The translations under genes were made by a program, and so were the position numbers. Positions 33,516 to 41,588 of a DNA stretch of 51,561 nt are shown here, one piece after another. The stretch spans positions 1 to 51,561 of IMG/VR virus record IMGVR_UViG_3300037245_001095; one strand, given 5' to 3'. The notes beneath the pieces are model-generated. The model was not told the origin of the DNA, ran no database searches, and worked only from the letters and a program-made list of their open reading frames with translations. Each line of letters begins with the position of its first letter. The stretch's first letter is position 1. Source of the stretch: a virus.

Positions 33516-33809
33516 ATGAGTGTAACACTAACAAGAGAACAACTAATTGATCGCCATTCTAATATTGACGGAATAGAATATTATACCATTGAGACAATGG
33601 CAGATATAACATATAGATCAGAACAGGCAATTAGACTATTATGTAATAAAGGTAATAGAATTGATAAACTCAGATATATCAAATTTGGTGTAGCCGTATT
33701 GATACCAATAAGCGAACTAATAAGATTTCCTTTTGCATCAGCCGGGCGATCTAAATTGGTTATGCGATATAATGCAGATGGTTCTGAGTATTCGGAAATG
33801 ATAGCCTAA
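33516..33809 (+). CDS. Putative HTH/excisionase-like DNA-binding protein
   Basis: 97 residues from ATG at 33516 (MSVTLTREQLIDRHS), with AAAGGAG 6-7 bases upstream; an in-frame ATG at 33453 would add 21 residues read through the leader hairpin. IETMADITYRSEQAIRLLCNKGNRIDKLRYIKFG looks like a MerR/Xis-type winged helix, where a helix-turn-helix is followed by a short hairpin. It is the first gene of the accessory block and could regulate it. Confidence 0.6.
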   Translation: MSVTLTREQLIDRHSNIDGIEYYTIETMADITYRSEQAIRLLCNKGNRIDKLRYIKFGVAVLIPISELIRFPFASAGRSKLVMRYNADGSEYSEMIA

Positions 33810-33828
33810 ATTATAAAGAGGTAGAGAG

Positions 33829-34326
33829 ATGAAAAGTAAAATAGCAATGCAAACCGTTATTGAAATGATGAATAATGGTTCACTTGATTTTATCAGAGAT
33901 GAAGCAAGTAATGCTTTTGATAATATGTTAAAAGAAGAAATTTATCGTGCTTTAAAAGAAGATGCTTCAGCTAATTATACAACTGAAGATACCAATCTGA
34001 TAACAAATATTATTCAGGCATCAATGAAGTTTGATGCTGAATACTGCTCTGAAATGCAGATGATTATGAATTGTTTTATTGAAGAGCACGGGGCAAGTAT
34101 CATAGATACTTTGTTAATTTTCACTGAGACTCAATTTAACAATATAGATATATTGGCTAGAGATGAAAGAGAAGTATTTACAAGAAGATTGATAGAGAGT
34201 AAAGTATTGAGCAAATTGTTTAATTGGTATATTGAAGCTAATAATGAAGATATAGCAGAGATACTTGTTGATAAGATACTTGATAAAATATCATATGAAG
34301 TTAGTAAAGCATTAGATGAGGTATAG
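33829..34326 (+). CDS. Accessory protein, family A member 1
   Basis: 165 acidic, helical residues preceded by AAAGAGGTAGAGAG. It is clearly related to the next protein: both contain an NCF(I/V)xEH segment followed by DTLxIFTE and an FxxRLIxxxLxxxLFxWYIE segment. No TM, zinc or catalytic motif. Function unknown. Confidence 0.65.
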   Translation: MKSKIAMQTVIEMMNNGSLDFIRDEASNAFDNMLKEEIYRALKEDASANYTTEDTNLITNIIQASMKFDAEYCSEMQMIMNCFIEEHGASIIDTLLIFTETQFNNIDILARDEREVFTRRLIESKVLSKLFNWYIEANNEDIAEILVDKILDKISYEVSKALDEV

Positions 34327-34328
34327 AA

Positions 34329-34856
34329 GTGGACAAAGTCAAAAATATGCAAATAGCCATTGAACTAATGAAGAGTAATGATTTTAATTATATGCTCGAC
34401 AATGCAAGACATGAAGCATCAAGAAAATTGAGTAATAGCATTGACATTTATCTTGAACAAAATAATTATTATGCAGATGATGATTTTGGTGTAGATAATA
34501 GTGATAATATTGAGCATGTCCAAAGTATCATAGCTGAATCACTCAAAATAATAGTTGAGCCCATAGCCAGTGGCATGTCACAAACAATTATAAATTGTTT
34601 CGTCAAGGAACATGCAACATATATAAATGATACTTTGAAAATATTCACAGAACAATTGAAAGAAGCTAAGTTTATTGATAGTGATAATGCTATATATCAA
34701 CAATGTGATTTATTTGCAAATAGATTGATCGCAGCAAGACTTGACGAAACATTATTTTATTGGTATATTGAAACATTAGATGGAGAAGAACAGAAAGAGC
34801 TCAATAATGCAATATACAATCAAATATTATTAGTTAGTGAAAAGGAGTCAAAATGA
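34329..34856 (+). CDS. Accessory protein, family A member 2
   Basis: 175 residues starting at GTG 34329. Paralogue of the preceding gene over its C-terminal two thirds (INCFVKEHATYINDTLKIFTE; FANRLIAARLDETLFYWYIE). Acidic and helical. It overlaps the next gene (ATGA). Tandem duplication followed by divergence is evident. Confidence 0.65.
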   Translation: MDKVKNMQIAIELMKSNDFNYMLDNARHEASRKLSNSIDIYLEQNNYYADDDFGVDNSDNIEHVQSIIAESLKIIVEPIASGMSQTIINCFVKEHATYINDTLKIFTEQLKEAKFIDSDNAIYQQCDLFANRLIAARLDETLFYWYIETLDGEEQKELNNAIYNQILLVSEKESK

Positions 34857-35110
34857 ACTCAATAATAGTTAAAGATGCGAATGATATGATTGCATTAAGT
34901 AACCTGCGGCCTGGGGAATGCTTCATGTTTCCAGAGGCTGATGAAACCATGGTCATGATGGTACTTGAACCAGATACTAGTTGTATCAATGTTGATAAGA
35001 GTTCTGAGAATATACCTATAGTTAATTTGGCAGATGGTCATACATTTGTATGCGACGAAATACAAAAGGTATTACGCTACAGAATTGAAATAGAAGCTGT
35101 TAAATATTAA
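34853..35110 (+). CDS. Accessory protein, family B member 1
   Basis: 85 residues with LRPGECFMFPEADETMVMMV near the N-terminus and a C-terminal IEIEAVKY. The pattern (D/G-x-GE/D-xF-x-F, M or I, then N-x(V/I)-x-L-x-(D/N)G and a final basic/acidic strand) recurs in genes at 35867, 36133 and 36399. Probably a small beta-barrel-like fold. Function unknown. Confidence 0.6.
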   Translation: MNSIIVKDANDMIALSNLRPGECFMFPEADETMVMMVLEPDTSCINVDKSSENIPIVNLADGHTFVCDEIQKVLRYRIEIEAVKY

Positions 35111-35132
35111 ATTGATATAAAGAGGTAGAGAG

Positions 35133-35303
35133 ATGATTGCAACAATTAAGTTTGATGTATTAAAGAATAATTGTTTACATAATGGTGATCAACCTGGAGG
35201 TTTAACAGGGCAATGTCAGCATTACTTACAAAGTAACAAAACAAGAGACAATTCAAGATGTTGTTTAACTAATTGTCCAACTATACTAAATATAAAGAGG
35301 TAG
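35133..35303 (+). CDS. Small cysteine-rich protein
   Basis: 56 residues, MIATIKFDVLKNNC onward, with six cysteines including CC and CPT near the end. The start follows AAAGAGGTAGAGAG, and the stop TAG lies inside the ribosome site of the next gene. Similar short Cys-rich genes occur at 40366 and 41430. A small zinc-binding protein is likely. Confidence 0.6.
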   Translation: MIATIKFDVLKNNCLHNGDQPGGLTGQCQHYLQSNKTRDNSRCCLTNCPTILNIKR

Positions 35304-35307
35304 AGAA

Positions 35308-35646
35308 ATGAGTAAAGAAATCAAAGCATTTTATCAGAAGAAAGATAAACCTACAGGCCGTCCTAAGTTTGTTTATGTGAGACTGGCCCCGGAGCAAGCG
35401 AAACAGTTCATTGGTAAAGACAGCCATGGACATGTGCAATCATTACTTGGTGATGATATCAAATGCAAGAATAGTATGCATGATGATGAAGTACTTAATA
35501 CTTGCTCTGATGAAGTACACTTGACAACAGATGGTGCTTGGGATAGATATATTGAAAAGAGACTTTGCATACCAAAGTTTGTCTTCATTGCAAATACTCA
35601 GACTGTTCTGTCTATGCTTCTTGAAAAGTATGGTTTCATATTATGA
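35308..35646 (+). CDS. Accessory protein of unknown function
   Basis: 112 residues beginning MSKEIKAFYQKKDKPTGRP with a basic N-terminus. AAAGAGGTAGAGAA precedes ATG. No motif recognised; two cysteines and several histidines could bind metal. Overlaps the next gene by 4 bases. Confidence 0.6.
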   Translation: MSKEIKAFYQKKDKPTGRPKFVYVRLAPEQAKQFIGKDSHGHVQSLLGDDIKCKNSMHDDEVLNTCSDEVHLTTDGAWDRYIEKRLCIPKFVFIANTQTVLSMLLEKYGFIL

Positions 35647-35870
35647 GTCTAAGTATAAAAGCAACATATATCTTTAGTACTATTGTGCGTGAGGTTATAC
35701 CAAAAGTCTTTGAAGAATGTCGCGAAGACATGATTACAGACTTACAAACTTCTCTCAGAGAAGAGATTGTGAGCTTCTGTGAAGAGAATATTACAGATAT
35801 TGTGGAAGCTAATACAGTAATAAAATTAGCTTGTGATTGTATTAACATTAAATTAGAGGTAGAGAAATGA
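35643..35870 (+). CDS. Accessory protein, family C member 1
   Basis: 75 residues, paralogue of the gene at 36942: both share VPxxFExCxEDxIxDxxxxLRxxIxxxCE and a final CI(N/D)I(K/R)L segment. The last residues EVEK are encoded by the ribosome site of the next gene (GAGGTAGAGAAATGA). Function unknown. Confidence 0.6.
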   Translation: MSLSIKATYIFSTIVREVIPKVFEECREDMITDLQTSLREEIVSFCEENITDIVEANTVIKLACDCINIKLEVEK

Positions 35871-36136
35871 ATATAACATTCAAAGAAAGTATAAATAGAG
35901 TTCAGTTTTCATTATTAGATCATGGCGATACATTCATGTTTGATATGGAAAGTGCTGAAGGTCCATTCATACATATAAAGATAGTCTTAGCTGGTGATTA
36001 TATTTCATTAGATAAAGATATAACTGCAAAGTTATTAGTACCAAACTATATTGTATTAAATAATGGTCAACCAGGTAAAGCATTACCTGATATTTTAGTC
36101 ATACCCGTGACCCTGAACGTGGAGGTCGAAAGATGA
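35867..36136 (+). CDS. Accessory protein, family B member 2
   Basis: 89 residues with LLDHGDTFMFDMESAEGPFIHIKI and NYIVLNNGQPGK, matching the family B pattern of its neighbours. Starts at ATGA overlap. Function unknown. Confidence 0.6.
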   Translation: MNITFKESINRVQFSLLDHGDTFMFDMESAEGPFIHIKIVLAGDYISLDKDITAKLLVPNYIVLNNGQPGKALPDILVIPVTLNVEVER

Positions 36137-36402
36137 ATGAAATAAAACACAGATTACCTTATGAATTAAAAAAGCATAGTGATCTTGAGATTGGTGAATG
36201 TTTTACTTTTAATAATGGACGAATATATGAAGAGCCTATGATGAAGATACAAATAGATACAGATGGTGAGACATTCTATATCAATGGTGATGATTATAAA
36301 TTGCCAAATGCAGTTTGCTTAAAAGATGGACTTGTACTTCGTGTCCATGAAAATGAATGGCTTGTACCACATAAAGCAACTATTGAGGTAGAGCCAAAAT
36401 GA
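36133..36402 (+). CDS. Accessory protein, family B member 3
   Basis: 89 residues: LEIGECFTFNNGRIYEEPMMK, LPNAVCLKDG and C-terminal HKATIEVEPK. Adjacent paralogue of the genes at 35867 and 36399; preceded by GGAGGT. Function unknown. Confidence 0.6.
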   Translation: MNEIKHRLPYELKKHSDLEIGECFTFNNGRIYEEPMMKIQIDTDGETFYINGDDYKLPNAVCLKDGLVLRVHENEWLVPHKATIEVEPK

Positions 36403-36656
36403 ATGAAATAAACATACATCTTCCAACAGAGAAGAATAAGTCAATCTTAGATTTTGCATATGGTGAATGTTTCACATATGATACACCTGATGCTGATGAA
36501 ATATTCATGAAATTACATATGCATCGCAACCTTATATTTGATAGTCCTGATTATGTGCCAAATACAATAAGTCTTATAAATGGAGTAACAAGAACAATAC
36601 CAAATGATATTTCGTTAATACCTTATAAAATAATAATGGAGGCTTATCCAGAATGA
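36399..36656 (+). CDS. Accessory protein, family B member 4
   Basis: 85 residues: FAYGECFTYDTPDADEIFMK, VPNTISLINGVTR and C-terminal YKIIMEAYPE. Fourth member of the family and third in tandem. Overlaps both neighbours by 4 bases. Function unknown. Confidence 0.6.
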   Translation: MNEINIHLPTEKNKSILDFAYGECFTYDTPDADEIFMKLHMHRNLIFDSPDYVPNTISLINGVTRTIPNDISLIPYKIIMEAYPE

Positions 36657-36937
36657 CTGAGAAAGCCAAGATACTCTTAAATAAAACATTAAAAGAAGTT
36701 GACTTGGCCCGTAACATAGCAAATGCAACATGGCAAATATTGCCACAAATTGTAAGTCAATTGATGATAGTTCATTTTGGTAAAGAATATATGACAAATA
36801 ACATCAATGAGTTTCAAGAAGTTATGGATGCATTACAACGTAGAATTGATTTTAAGTTTACAATTGATGATCGTAGAATTGAAACTATAGCAGATAAAAT
36901 TATAGAAATAGCTTTCAAAAATAATAGAAAGAGGTAG
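36653..36937 (+). CDS. Helical accessory protein
   Basis: 94 residues, helical with basic C-terminus (FKNNRKR). The stop TAG is part of the next ribosome site (GAGGTAG). No family recognised; the overall plan resembles family C in size and charge. Confidence 0.55.
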   Translation: MTEKAKILLNKTLKEVDLARNIANATWQILPQIVSQLMIVHFGKEYMTNNINEFQEVMDALQRRIDFKFTIDDRRIETIADKIIEIAFKNNRKR

Positions 36938-36941
36938 AGAG

Positions 36942-37163
36942 ATGGAATTAAGTAATTTTGGTAAAGATTTATTGGAAGGTATTATAAAGACTAAAGTACC
37001 AGAAGCCTTTGAGCATTGTAAAGAAGACCTTATTGATGATATAGAGGCTGAACTTCGTGATAAGATAACATTGATGTGTGAAGCTGCATTACCACCAATA
37101 GAAGCTCATATGATTATAACAAAAGCAGTAGGTTGTATTGATATACGGTTAATAACAAAGTAA
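36942..37163 (+). CDS. Accessory protein, family C member 2
   Basis: 73 residues, VPEAFEHCKEDLIDDIEAELRD and GCIDIRL match the family C protein at 35643. AAAGAGGTAGAGAG precedes ATG. Function unknown. Confidence 0.6.
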   Translation: MELSNFGKDLLEGIIKTKVPEAFEHCKEDLIDDIEAELRDKITLMCEAALPPIEAHMIITKAVGCIDIRLITK

Positions 37164-37175
37164 AGAGGTAAAGAA

Positions 37176-37694
37176 ATGGAATTAGTTAAATTGTTAACTG
37201 CCAAAGAAATGGCAGACAAAATAGAAGCAATCGTGGTCGGGGGCCAGGGGCAAACACTTGGATTGATGTTAAAACCGAGAGAGCTTGAGCTTACTTACAG
37301 AATGTGTGACGCTCATAAAACAATCATAGGCACAGATGGGTTCTTCTTTAAGTGTTACGCATATAGTGAGTCATACCAGCGAGCCTTTGCAGGTGCTAAG
37401 TTTGATATAAAGCTTGAAGATGGAACTATCATACATGCCACGGGCCAATGGTGGAATAGCGGATATGAGTTCATCGAAGACCTCTATGGCATTGATATTG
37501 CAGGTTCTATTGGTGTATCAACCATGGCTGAATTTGAGAAGACAACAACCTTTCAGACTATTGGTTATGATAGACAAATGATGGCTGCTGTTGAAAAAGA
37601 ATTAAAAGACCGCTCAACCAAGAAAATTGACTATGTCAGTCTTATAGCTGATATATGGGAGAAACGAATGACTAAGAACCCGGTGACTGAATGA
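37176..37694 (+). CDS. Accessory protein of unknown function
   Basis: 172 residues after AAAGAGGTAAAGAA. Mixed alpha/beta sequence with ATGQWWNSGYEFIEDLYG near the centre. More balanced codon use than the small AT-rich genes. No family recognised. Overlaps the YkgJ-like gene (ATGA). Confidence 0.6.
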   Translation: MELVKLLTAKEMADKIEAIVVGGQGQTLGLMLKPRELELTYRMCDAHKTIIGTDGFFFKCYAYSESYQRAFAGAKFDIKLEDGTIIHATGQWWNSGYEFIEDLYGIDIAGSIGVSTMAEFEKTTTFQTIGYDRQMMAAVEKELKDRSTKKIDYVSLIADIWEKRMTKNPVTE

Positions 37695-38125
37695 TGACTC
37701 TTACTGCAATAAAGATAAATCATTGTACAATAGCCTGTCATGATTGTGGTGGTAAATGTTGTAAACAAGCACCTGGATTATTTCATCCTGATCAGTTTAA
37801 GAATGATGAAGAGATAAAAGCCTTATTACGAACAGGTGATTATGAAATTGATTCTTGGTATATTGAAGATGGTATTGATATATGGTTTTTAAGACCAGCT
37901 AAAGATAGTGAACTCATCTGGAGTGGTACATGTCGATTTTTAACTGATGATGGTTGTGACTTGCCACGTGACAAACGACCAATTGAATGTTTGGCATTAA
38001 AACCAATGACAGATGGTGAGTGTAAATCATCTATTGATGGGCATCCAAAAGAAGAATTGGTTTATGAATGGGATAATTCAAAGTTTGATCTATATATATT
38101 GAACGAGGAGGTTAATAATGACTGA
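37691..38125 (+). CDS. YkgJ-type cysteine-cluster protein
   Basis: 144 residues. The N-terminal CHDCGGKCCKQAPGLFHPDQF and later TCRFLTDDGCDLPRDKRP and IECLALKP give the CxxCxxxCC ... C ... C ... C pattern of the YkgJ zinc/iron-chelating family, which is thought to bind a metal or cluster. The phage role is unknown. ATG at 37691 overlaps the preceding stop; a second ATG follows immediately. Confidence 0.7.
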   Translation: MMTLTAIKINHCTIACHDCGGKCCKQAPGLFHPDQFKNDEEIKALLRTGDYEIDSWYIEDGIDIWFLRPAKDSELIWSGTCRFLTDDGCDLPRDKRPIECLALKPMTDGECKSSIDGHPKEELVYEWDNSKFDLYILNEEVNND

Positions 38126-38303
38126 TAAGTTTGAAGAAAGATTAGATAAACTATTCAAACTTGGCCTTAAATATGATGGCTCTTCAATGATCTATCATGA
38201 TATTAACTTTCATACAACTGATATTACATGTATGACTGATGAACAATTTGAGAAGGCTTTGAAAGGAGCCACTGAAAGAAAGAAGGCTATAGATGAAAAC
38301 TAA
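38118..38303 (+). CDS. Small charged protein
   Basis: 61 residues, MTDKFEERLDKLFKLG at the start, basic C-terminus (ATERKKAIDEN). GGAGG lies upstream. Overlaps both neighbours. Unknown function. Confidence 0.55.
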   Translation: MTDKFEERLDKLFKLGLKYDGSSMIYHDINFHTTDITCMTDEQFEKALKGATERKKAIDEN

Positions 38304-38520
38304 ATTAGTCAGATTCTTTATTGTTATAAATGCTTTATGGCTTATACCATGCGCTCCATATGGTATTGGTAAGTTAACAATATATACTAATGGAAATACT
38401 TTCACTATTGGTGAAACATGGTTTCTTGGTGCAATATCAATTATAGGTGTACTCATAGTTACAGCTATAATTACAGTAATTGTAGTATTAACTATATTAT
38501 GGATAAAGGATGGTGAATGA
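38293..38520 (+). CDS. Small inner-membrane protein
   Basis: 75 residues with two hydrophobic segments (about 6-24 and 43-70, including TAIITVIVVLTILW). Basic N-terminus suggests N-in topology. Unknown role; superinfection exclusion or membrane modification is possible but not shown. Confidence 0.6.
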   Translation: MKTKLVRFFIVINALWLIPCAPYGIGKLTIYTNGNTFTIGETWFLGAISIIGVLIVTAIITVIVVLTILWIKDGE

Positions 38521-38825
38521 TGCAAACTAAAACAATAATACCCATAGAACAAGACCTGTGGCAAGTGACCAGTGAACCGGGAGATGCAACACAGTATACT
38601 TATTATGTACATTTAGGCTATAACAATGTATATCATTTTATGCCAAGAAATGTGCAAATAAGATATCCAGCACATCTTACATTAGAAACATTGTGTGTAC
38701 TTGATAAAAATTATATTGAAGATGATGATCATATTGTAAGTCAACTCGCCAAAGATTTTAATTGTAATCCTTGGACTATTCTTGAATGTATACGAACCGT
38801 GAAGGAGCTCAATGATGTACATTGA
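38517..38825 (+). CDS. Accessory protein of unknown function
   Basis: 102 residues; first half beta-rich, C-terminal helix with VSQLAKDFNCNPWTILECIRTV that could be a small HTH. Overlaps neighbours by 4 and 14 bases. Function unknown. Confidence 0.55.
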   Translation: MMQTKTIIPIEQDLWQVTSEPGDATQYTYYVHLGYNNVYHFMPRNVQIRYPAHLTLETLCVLDKNYIEDDDHIVSQLAKDFNCNPWTILECIRTVKELNDVH

Positions 38826-39309
38826 TATAAGGGTATTAAAACCGGAAATATTTGCTGTACCTTCATTCAGTACTGAAATAGCAGTACTTAAACCTTATAA
38901 TCCTGGTGAATTTATGGATATTGATGATGAACCAATAGCAAGATCAGATATTAATGCAGAACATTATCAGATATATAAAATCGTGAATATGATTGATGAT
39001 CTTGAAGCAGAAGAGATATTCTTTGTTATTGTAGACAAAGATATTGAAACATATATTGATAGTCAATTTGAGGCTTTAGAAAGACGAAATATTATAATAC
39101 AAAAGTTGGAGCATGAACTTAGTTGTAGAAAAATTGACTTATCTTTGGCGCAAAAGATAATTGAACTTTATAATGCCTATGGCTTCTGGAAGAATATCAA
39201 GATATGGTTCCATAGAAGAAGAGTCGAGCTTGATCTAAATAAAGTTATTGGAAAACCAACTACTTCACATACTAATTATATGAAACTCATAAATAAGGAA
39301 TTAAAATAA
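38812..39309 (+). CDS. Accessory protein of unknown function
   Basis: 165 residues with acidic first half and basic C-terminal part (KIWFHRRRVELDLNK). AAGGAG precedes ATG. No motif recognised. Its stop overlaps the next start. Confidence 0.55.
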   Translation: MMYIDIRVLKPEIFAVPSFSTEIAVLKPYNPGEFMDIDDEPIARSDINAEHYQIYKIVNMIDDLEAEEIFFVIVDKDIETYIDSQFEALERRNIIIQKLEHELSCRKIDLSLAQKIIELYNAYGFWKNIKIWFHRRRVELDLNKVIGKPTTSHTNYMKLINKELK

Positions 39310-39839
39310 TGGCTAAAGAAATAACAAGAGAAGAGTTGAAACCAACTCTAAGACATTACTGGAGAATGAGAAAGGCTGCTTATAAATGCTTAGTTAATGG
39401 TGATAGTCTTAGTCCAATGAATATGTCTACACTTATTGGTGAGGATTGGTTTGGTAACTATTGCAGCTTATGTATTAAATATTGTAAAGAATCTAAAGCT
39501 CATATATTAAATATACATCAATGTACAGGTTGTCCAATAAAAGAGAATGGCTTTTGTTGCTTAGGCTATGGGTCATTGTGGGGTGCTATGAATCGCTCAG
39601 CTGATTGTCAAGAGTTCATTGGAAGATTAACAATTATGGCCAAAATGATCATGAAGTTACCAAGAGAGAAAATGATATGCCCTGAATGTGACGACATGTT
39701 ACAAGAAGATTGTGAAGTTGATTGTGACTATGATTATGAGTCACCAGAATGTCAAGAACATATGGATAGTGCAGAATGTGAAGATTTAAATGCAACTTGC
39801 GAAACATGTGATGGTGAAGGCGAAATCAATGCAAGATAA
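39309..39839 (+). CDS. Cys-rich zinc-ribbon protein, duplicated gene copy 1
   Basis: 176 residues. A basic N-terminus (MAKEITREELKPTLRHYWRM) is followed by Cys/His clusters (CSLCIKYC, CTGCPIKENGFCC) and a C-terminal pair CPECDD ... CETCDGEG, the last a DnaJ-type CxxCxGxG half-knuckle. Several zinc sites are likely. The first 68 bases are identical to those of the next gene although the rest of the two proteins has diverged strongly. Confidence 0.65.
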   Translation: MAKEITREELKPTLRHYWRMRKAAYKCLVNGDSLSPMNMSTLIGEDWFGNYCSLCIKYCKESKAHILNIHQCTGCPIKENGFCCLGYGSLWGAMNRSADCQEFIGRLTIMAKMIMKLPREKMICPECDDMLQEDCEVDCDYDYESPECQEHMDSAECEDLNATCETCDGEGEINAR

Positions 39840-39851
39840 AGAGGTAAAGAG

Positions 39852-40376
39852 ATGGCTAAAGAAATAACAAGAGAAGAGTTGAAACCAACTCTAAGACATT
39901 ACTGGAGAATGAGAAAGGCAGCCTTCAACTTTATAGATAAATATGATGAAGTTGACCCAGTGCTAATGGCCAATACTATTGGTGAGAGTTGGTATGGAAA
40001 AGATTGCTTCTTATGTCAGAAACATTATAGTAGAGATCTTGAATTACAAGGTGTTAATGATAAGCAATGTTGTAGACATTGCCCATTAAAAGAAAATAGT
40101 TTTTGTTGTCTATATGAATTTTCAATATGGAACATTATGAATGATTCAGATAGTTGGACTGAGCTCATTAGTAGTTTAACAACTATGGCTCGGATCATAA
40201 TGAAGCTACCAAGGGCCCGGGTCACGTGTCCCGACTGCAATGGTCATGGTACTGAACAATGTGGACATCAGTCACATCATATTGAGACAATGTCGAATTG
40301 TGATATATCTGATTGTGAGAATGGTTGGATAACATGTAAGACCTGTAATGGTGAAGGAGCAATCAATGCCAGATAA
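39852..40376 (+). CDS. Cys-rich zinc-ribbon protein, duplicated gene copy 2
   Basis: 174 residues, paralogue of the previous gene with the same first 23 residues and similar Cys layout (CFLCQKHY, CCRHCPLKENSFCC, CPDCNGHG, CKTCNGEG). CPDCNGHG ... CKTCNGEG is close to a complete DnaJ-type zinc centre. AAAGAGGTAAAGAG precedes ATG. Function unknown; RNA, DNA or protein binding is possible. Confidence 0.65.
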   Translation: MAKEITREELKPTLRHYWRMRKAAFNFIDKYDEVDPVLMANTIGESWYGKDCFLCQKHYSRDLELQGVNDKQCCRHCPLKENSFCCLYEFSIWNIMNDSDSWTELISSLTTMARIIMKLPRARVTCPDCNGHGTEQCGHQSHHIETMSNCDISDCENGWITCKTCNGEGAINAR

Positions 40377-40527
40377 ATTAATAGGTAAAGAAGAGTTTGA
40401 TTGGGCATTAAAAACTATAGATGGTACTTGTCCCTTCACAGATGCCGGAGAAATAGGTGGTGATTGTTTAAGTAGTATAGAACATTGTAATAATTGTATT
40501 ACAGAGCAAAATAATAAAGAGAGGTAA
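40366..40527 (+). CDS. Small Cys-containing protein
   Basis: 53 residues, MPDKLIGKEEFDWALKT onward, with CPFTDAG, GGDC and CNNC. GAAGGAGC precedes ATG, and the gene overlaps the upstream one by 11 bases. The stop TAA lies in the ribosome site of the next gene. It resembles the short Cys proteins at 35133 and 41430 in size and zinc-like spacing. Confidence 0.55.
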   Translation: MPDKLIGKEEFDWALKTIDGTCPFTDAGEIGGDCLSSIEHCNNCITEQNNKER

Positions 40528-40531
40528 ATAA

Positions 40532-40855
40532 ATGCCAGATAAAAACGATATTATTAAAAAATTAGTGAGCAGTAATTTGCCATATACAATTACAAACTTT
40601 AATGTACAATCCCTATCTGATGATATGGTGTCTTTTTCAGTTGTTGGTCCGGCTGTACGTGAAGCGATTAGACAGCCAGAATGGAGAGATTTACAAAAAG
40701 AAGATATGCAAAAAGGTGAAGAGATAATCTTTACTCTTAATGAAAAAGGTGTAATTATCTCTCATAATCTTACAGAATTATACGACAAACATGATGGAAT
40801 AAGAATTATACATAGCTCTAAAACAGGCTCATTTTCTATTCAGATTTTAGATTGA
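40532..40855 (+). CDS. Accessory protein of unknown function
   Basis: 107 residues starting MPDKNDIIKKLVSSN. Alpha/beta, no Cys cluster. AGAGAGGTAAATAA precedes ATG. The start MPDK matches that of the preceding small gene, a further sign of local duplication. Function unknown. Confidence 0.55.
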   Translation: MPDKNDIIKKLVSSNLPYTITNFNVQSLSDDMVSFSVVGPAVREAIRQPEWRDLQKEDMQKGEEIIFTLNEKGVIISHNLTELYDKHDGIRIIHSSKTGSFSIQILD

Positions 40856-40882
40856 TTTAAATAAAACAAGAGAGGTAAAGAA

Positions 40883-41143
40883 ATGGACAAAGAATTATGG
40901 TTGAAAGGTGATCTATTGCAAATGAGTAGTCAAGACACACACTTGATCTTTCAAGGTATTCCAACCAGACGTGTTGATGTATATCCTGTTGTGAATGCAG
41001 AAAATCGAAATAGAGCTCTATATATTCTATGGACTGATTCTGTAGATGGTTGGTGGCTCTATGAAGAAGAGTTCATTGAGCTTGGTTTATGTACACATGA
41101 AGAATATGTAATTAAATTAAGGAGGCAATGTTATGGCAGATAA
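40883..41143 (+). CDS. Accessory protein of unknown function
   Basis: 86 residues with Trp-rich centre (LWTDSVDGWWLYEEEF). AGAGAGGTAAAGAA precedes ATG. Overlaps the next gene by 11 bases. Function unknown. Confidence 0.55.
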   Translation: MDKELWLKGDLLQMSSQDTHLIFQGIPTRRVDVYPVVNAENRNRALYILWTDSVDGWWLYEEEFIELGLCTHEEYVIKLRRQCYGR

Positions 41144-41417
41144 ACAAACACAAGAAGAAGTAGCTAATTTAAAGGTGCTTGCAGACGAAGAGTTGACCAA
41201 TTTACAATATAAGTTTGAAAGAACACTATGCCCAATATTCAAGACCAATTGTAATGGTAAGGTTTGTCATTCATATTATGAAGGTAAAGTACATCGTCAT
41301 ACTCTTGTTAAAGCCGATAGAAATGTTATTAATTTTCAAGTATATGCACCAAGATGTGAGTCACCATTAGTAACTGGTAGAATTGAGCATGATGGTACAC
41401 TAGACGTCAGTATATAA
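41133..41417 (+). CDS. Small zinc-binding-like protein
   Basis: 94 residues with CPIFKTNCNGKVCHSYYEGKV, a CxxxxxCxxxxC cluster, and a later Cys. AAGGAGG precedes ATG. The cluster resembles those of the short Cys genes beside it (CSHIHNGTSKCAMEFC at 41430). Function unknown. Confidence 0.55.
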   Translation: MADKQTQEEVANLKVLADEELTNLQYKFERTLCPIFKTNCNGKVCHSYYEGKVHRHTLVKADRNVINFQVYAPRCESPLVTGRIEHDGTLDVSI

Positions 41418-41429
41418 AGGAGGTAATCA

Positions 41430-41588
41430 ATGGACTGTAGATTTGGTATTGAACGTGAGCCAACATATTGTAGTCATATACATAATGGTACTTCAAAATG
41501 TGCAATGGAGTTTTGCCCACTAAGTTTTACTGAGCTTCAAGAAGAACTTAAATATAAACAAAAGAAATCAAAAAAGGAGAGTGATTAA
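41430..41588 (+). CDS. Small Cys-rich protein
   Basis: 52 residues, MDCRFGIEREPTYCSH onward, with CxxxxxxxxxCxxxxC spacing and a Lys-rich C-terminus. AAAGGAGG precedes ATG. The stop directly precedes the GTG of the peptidase gene. Likely a zinc-binding miniprotein. Confidence 0.55.
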   Translation: MDCRFGIEREPTYCSHIHNGTSKCAMEFCPLSFTELQEELKYKQKKSKKESD

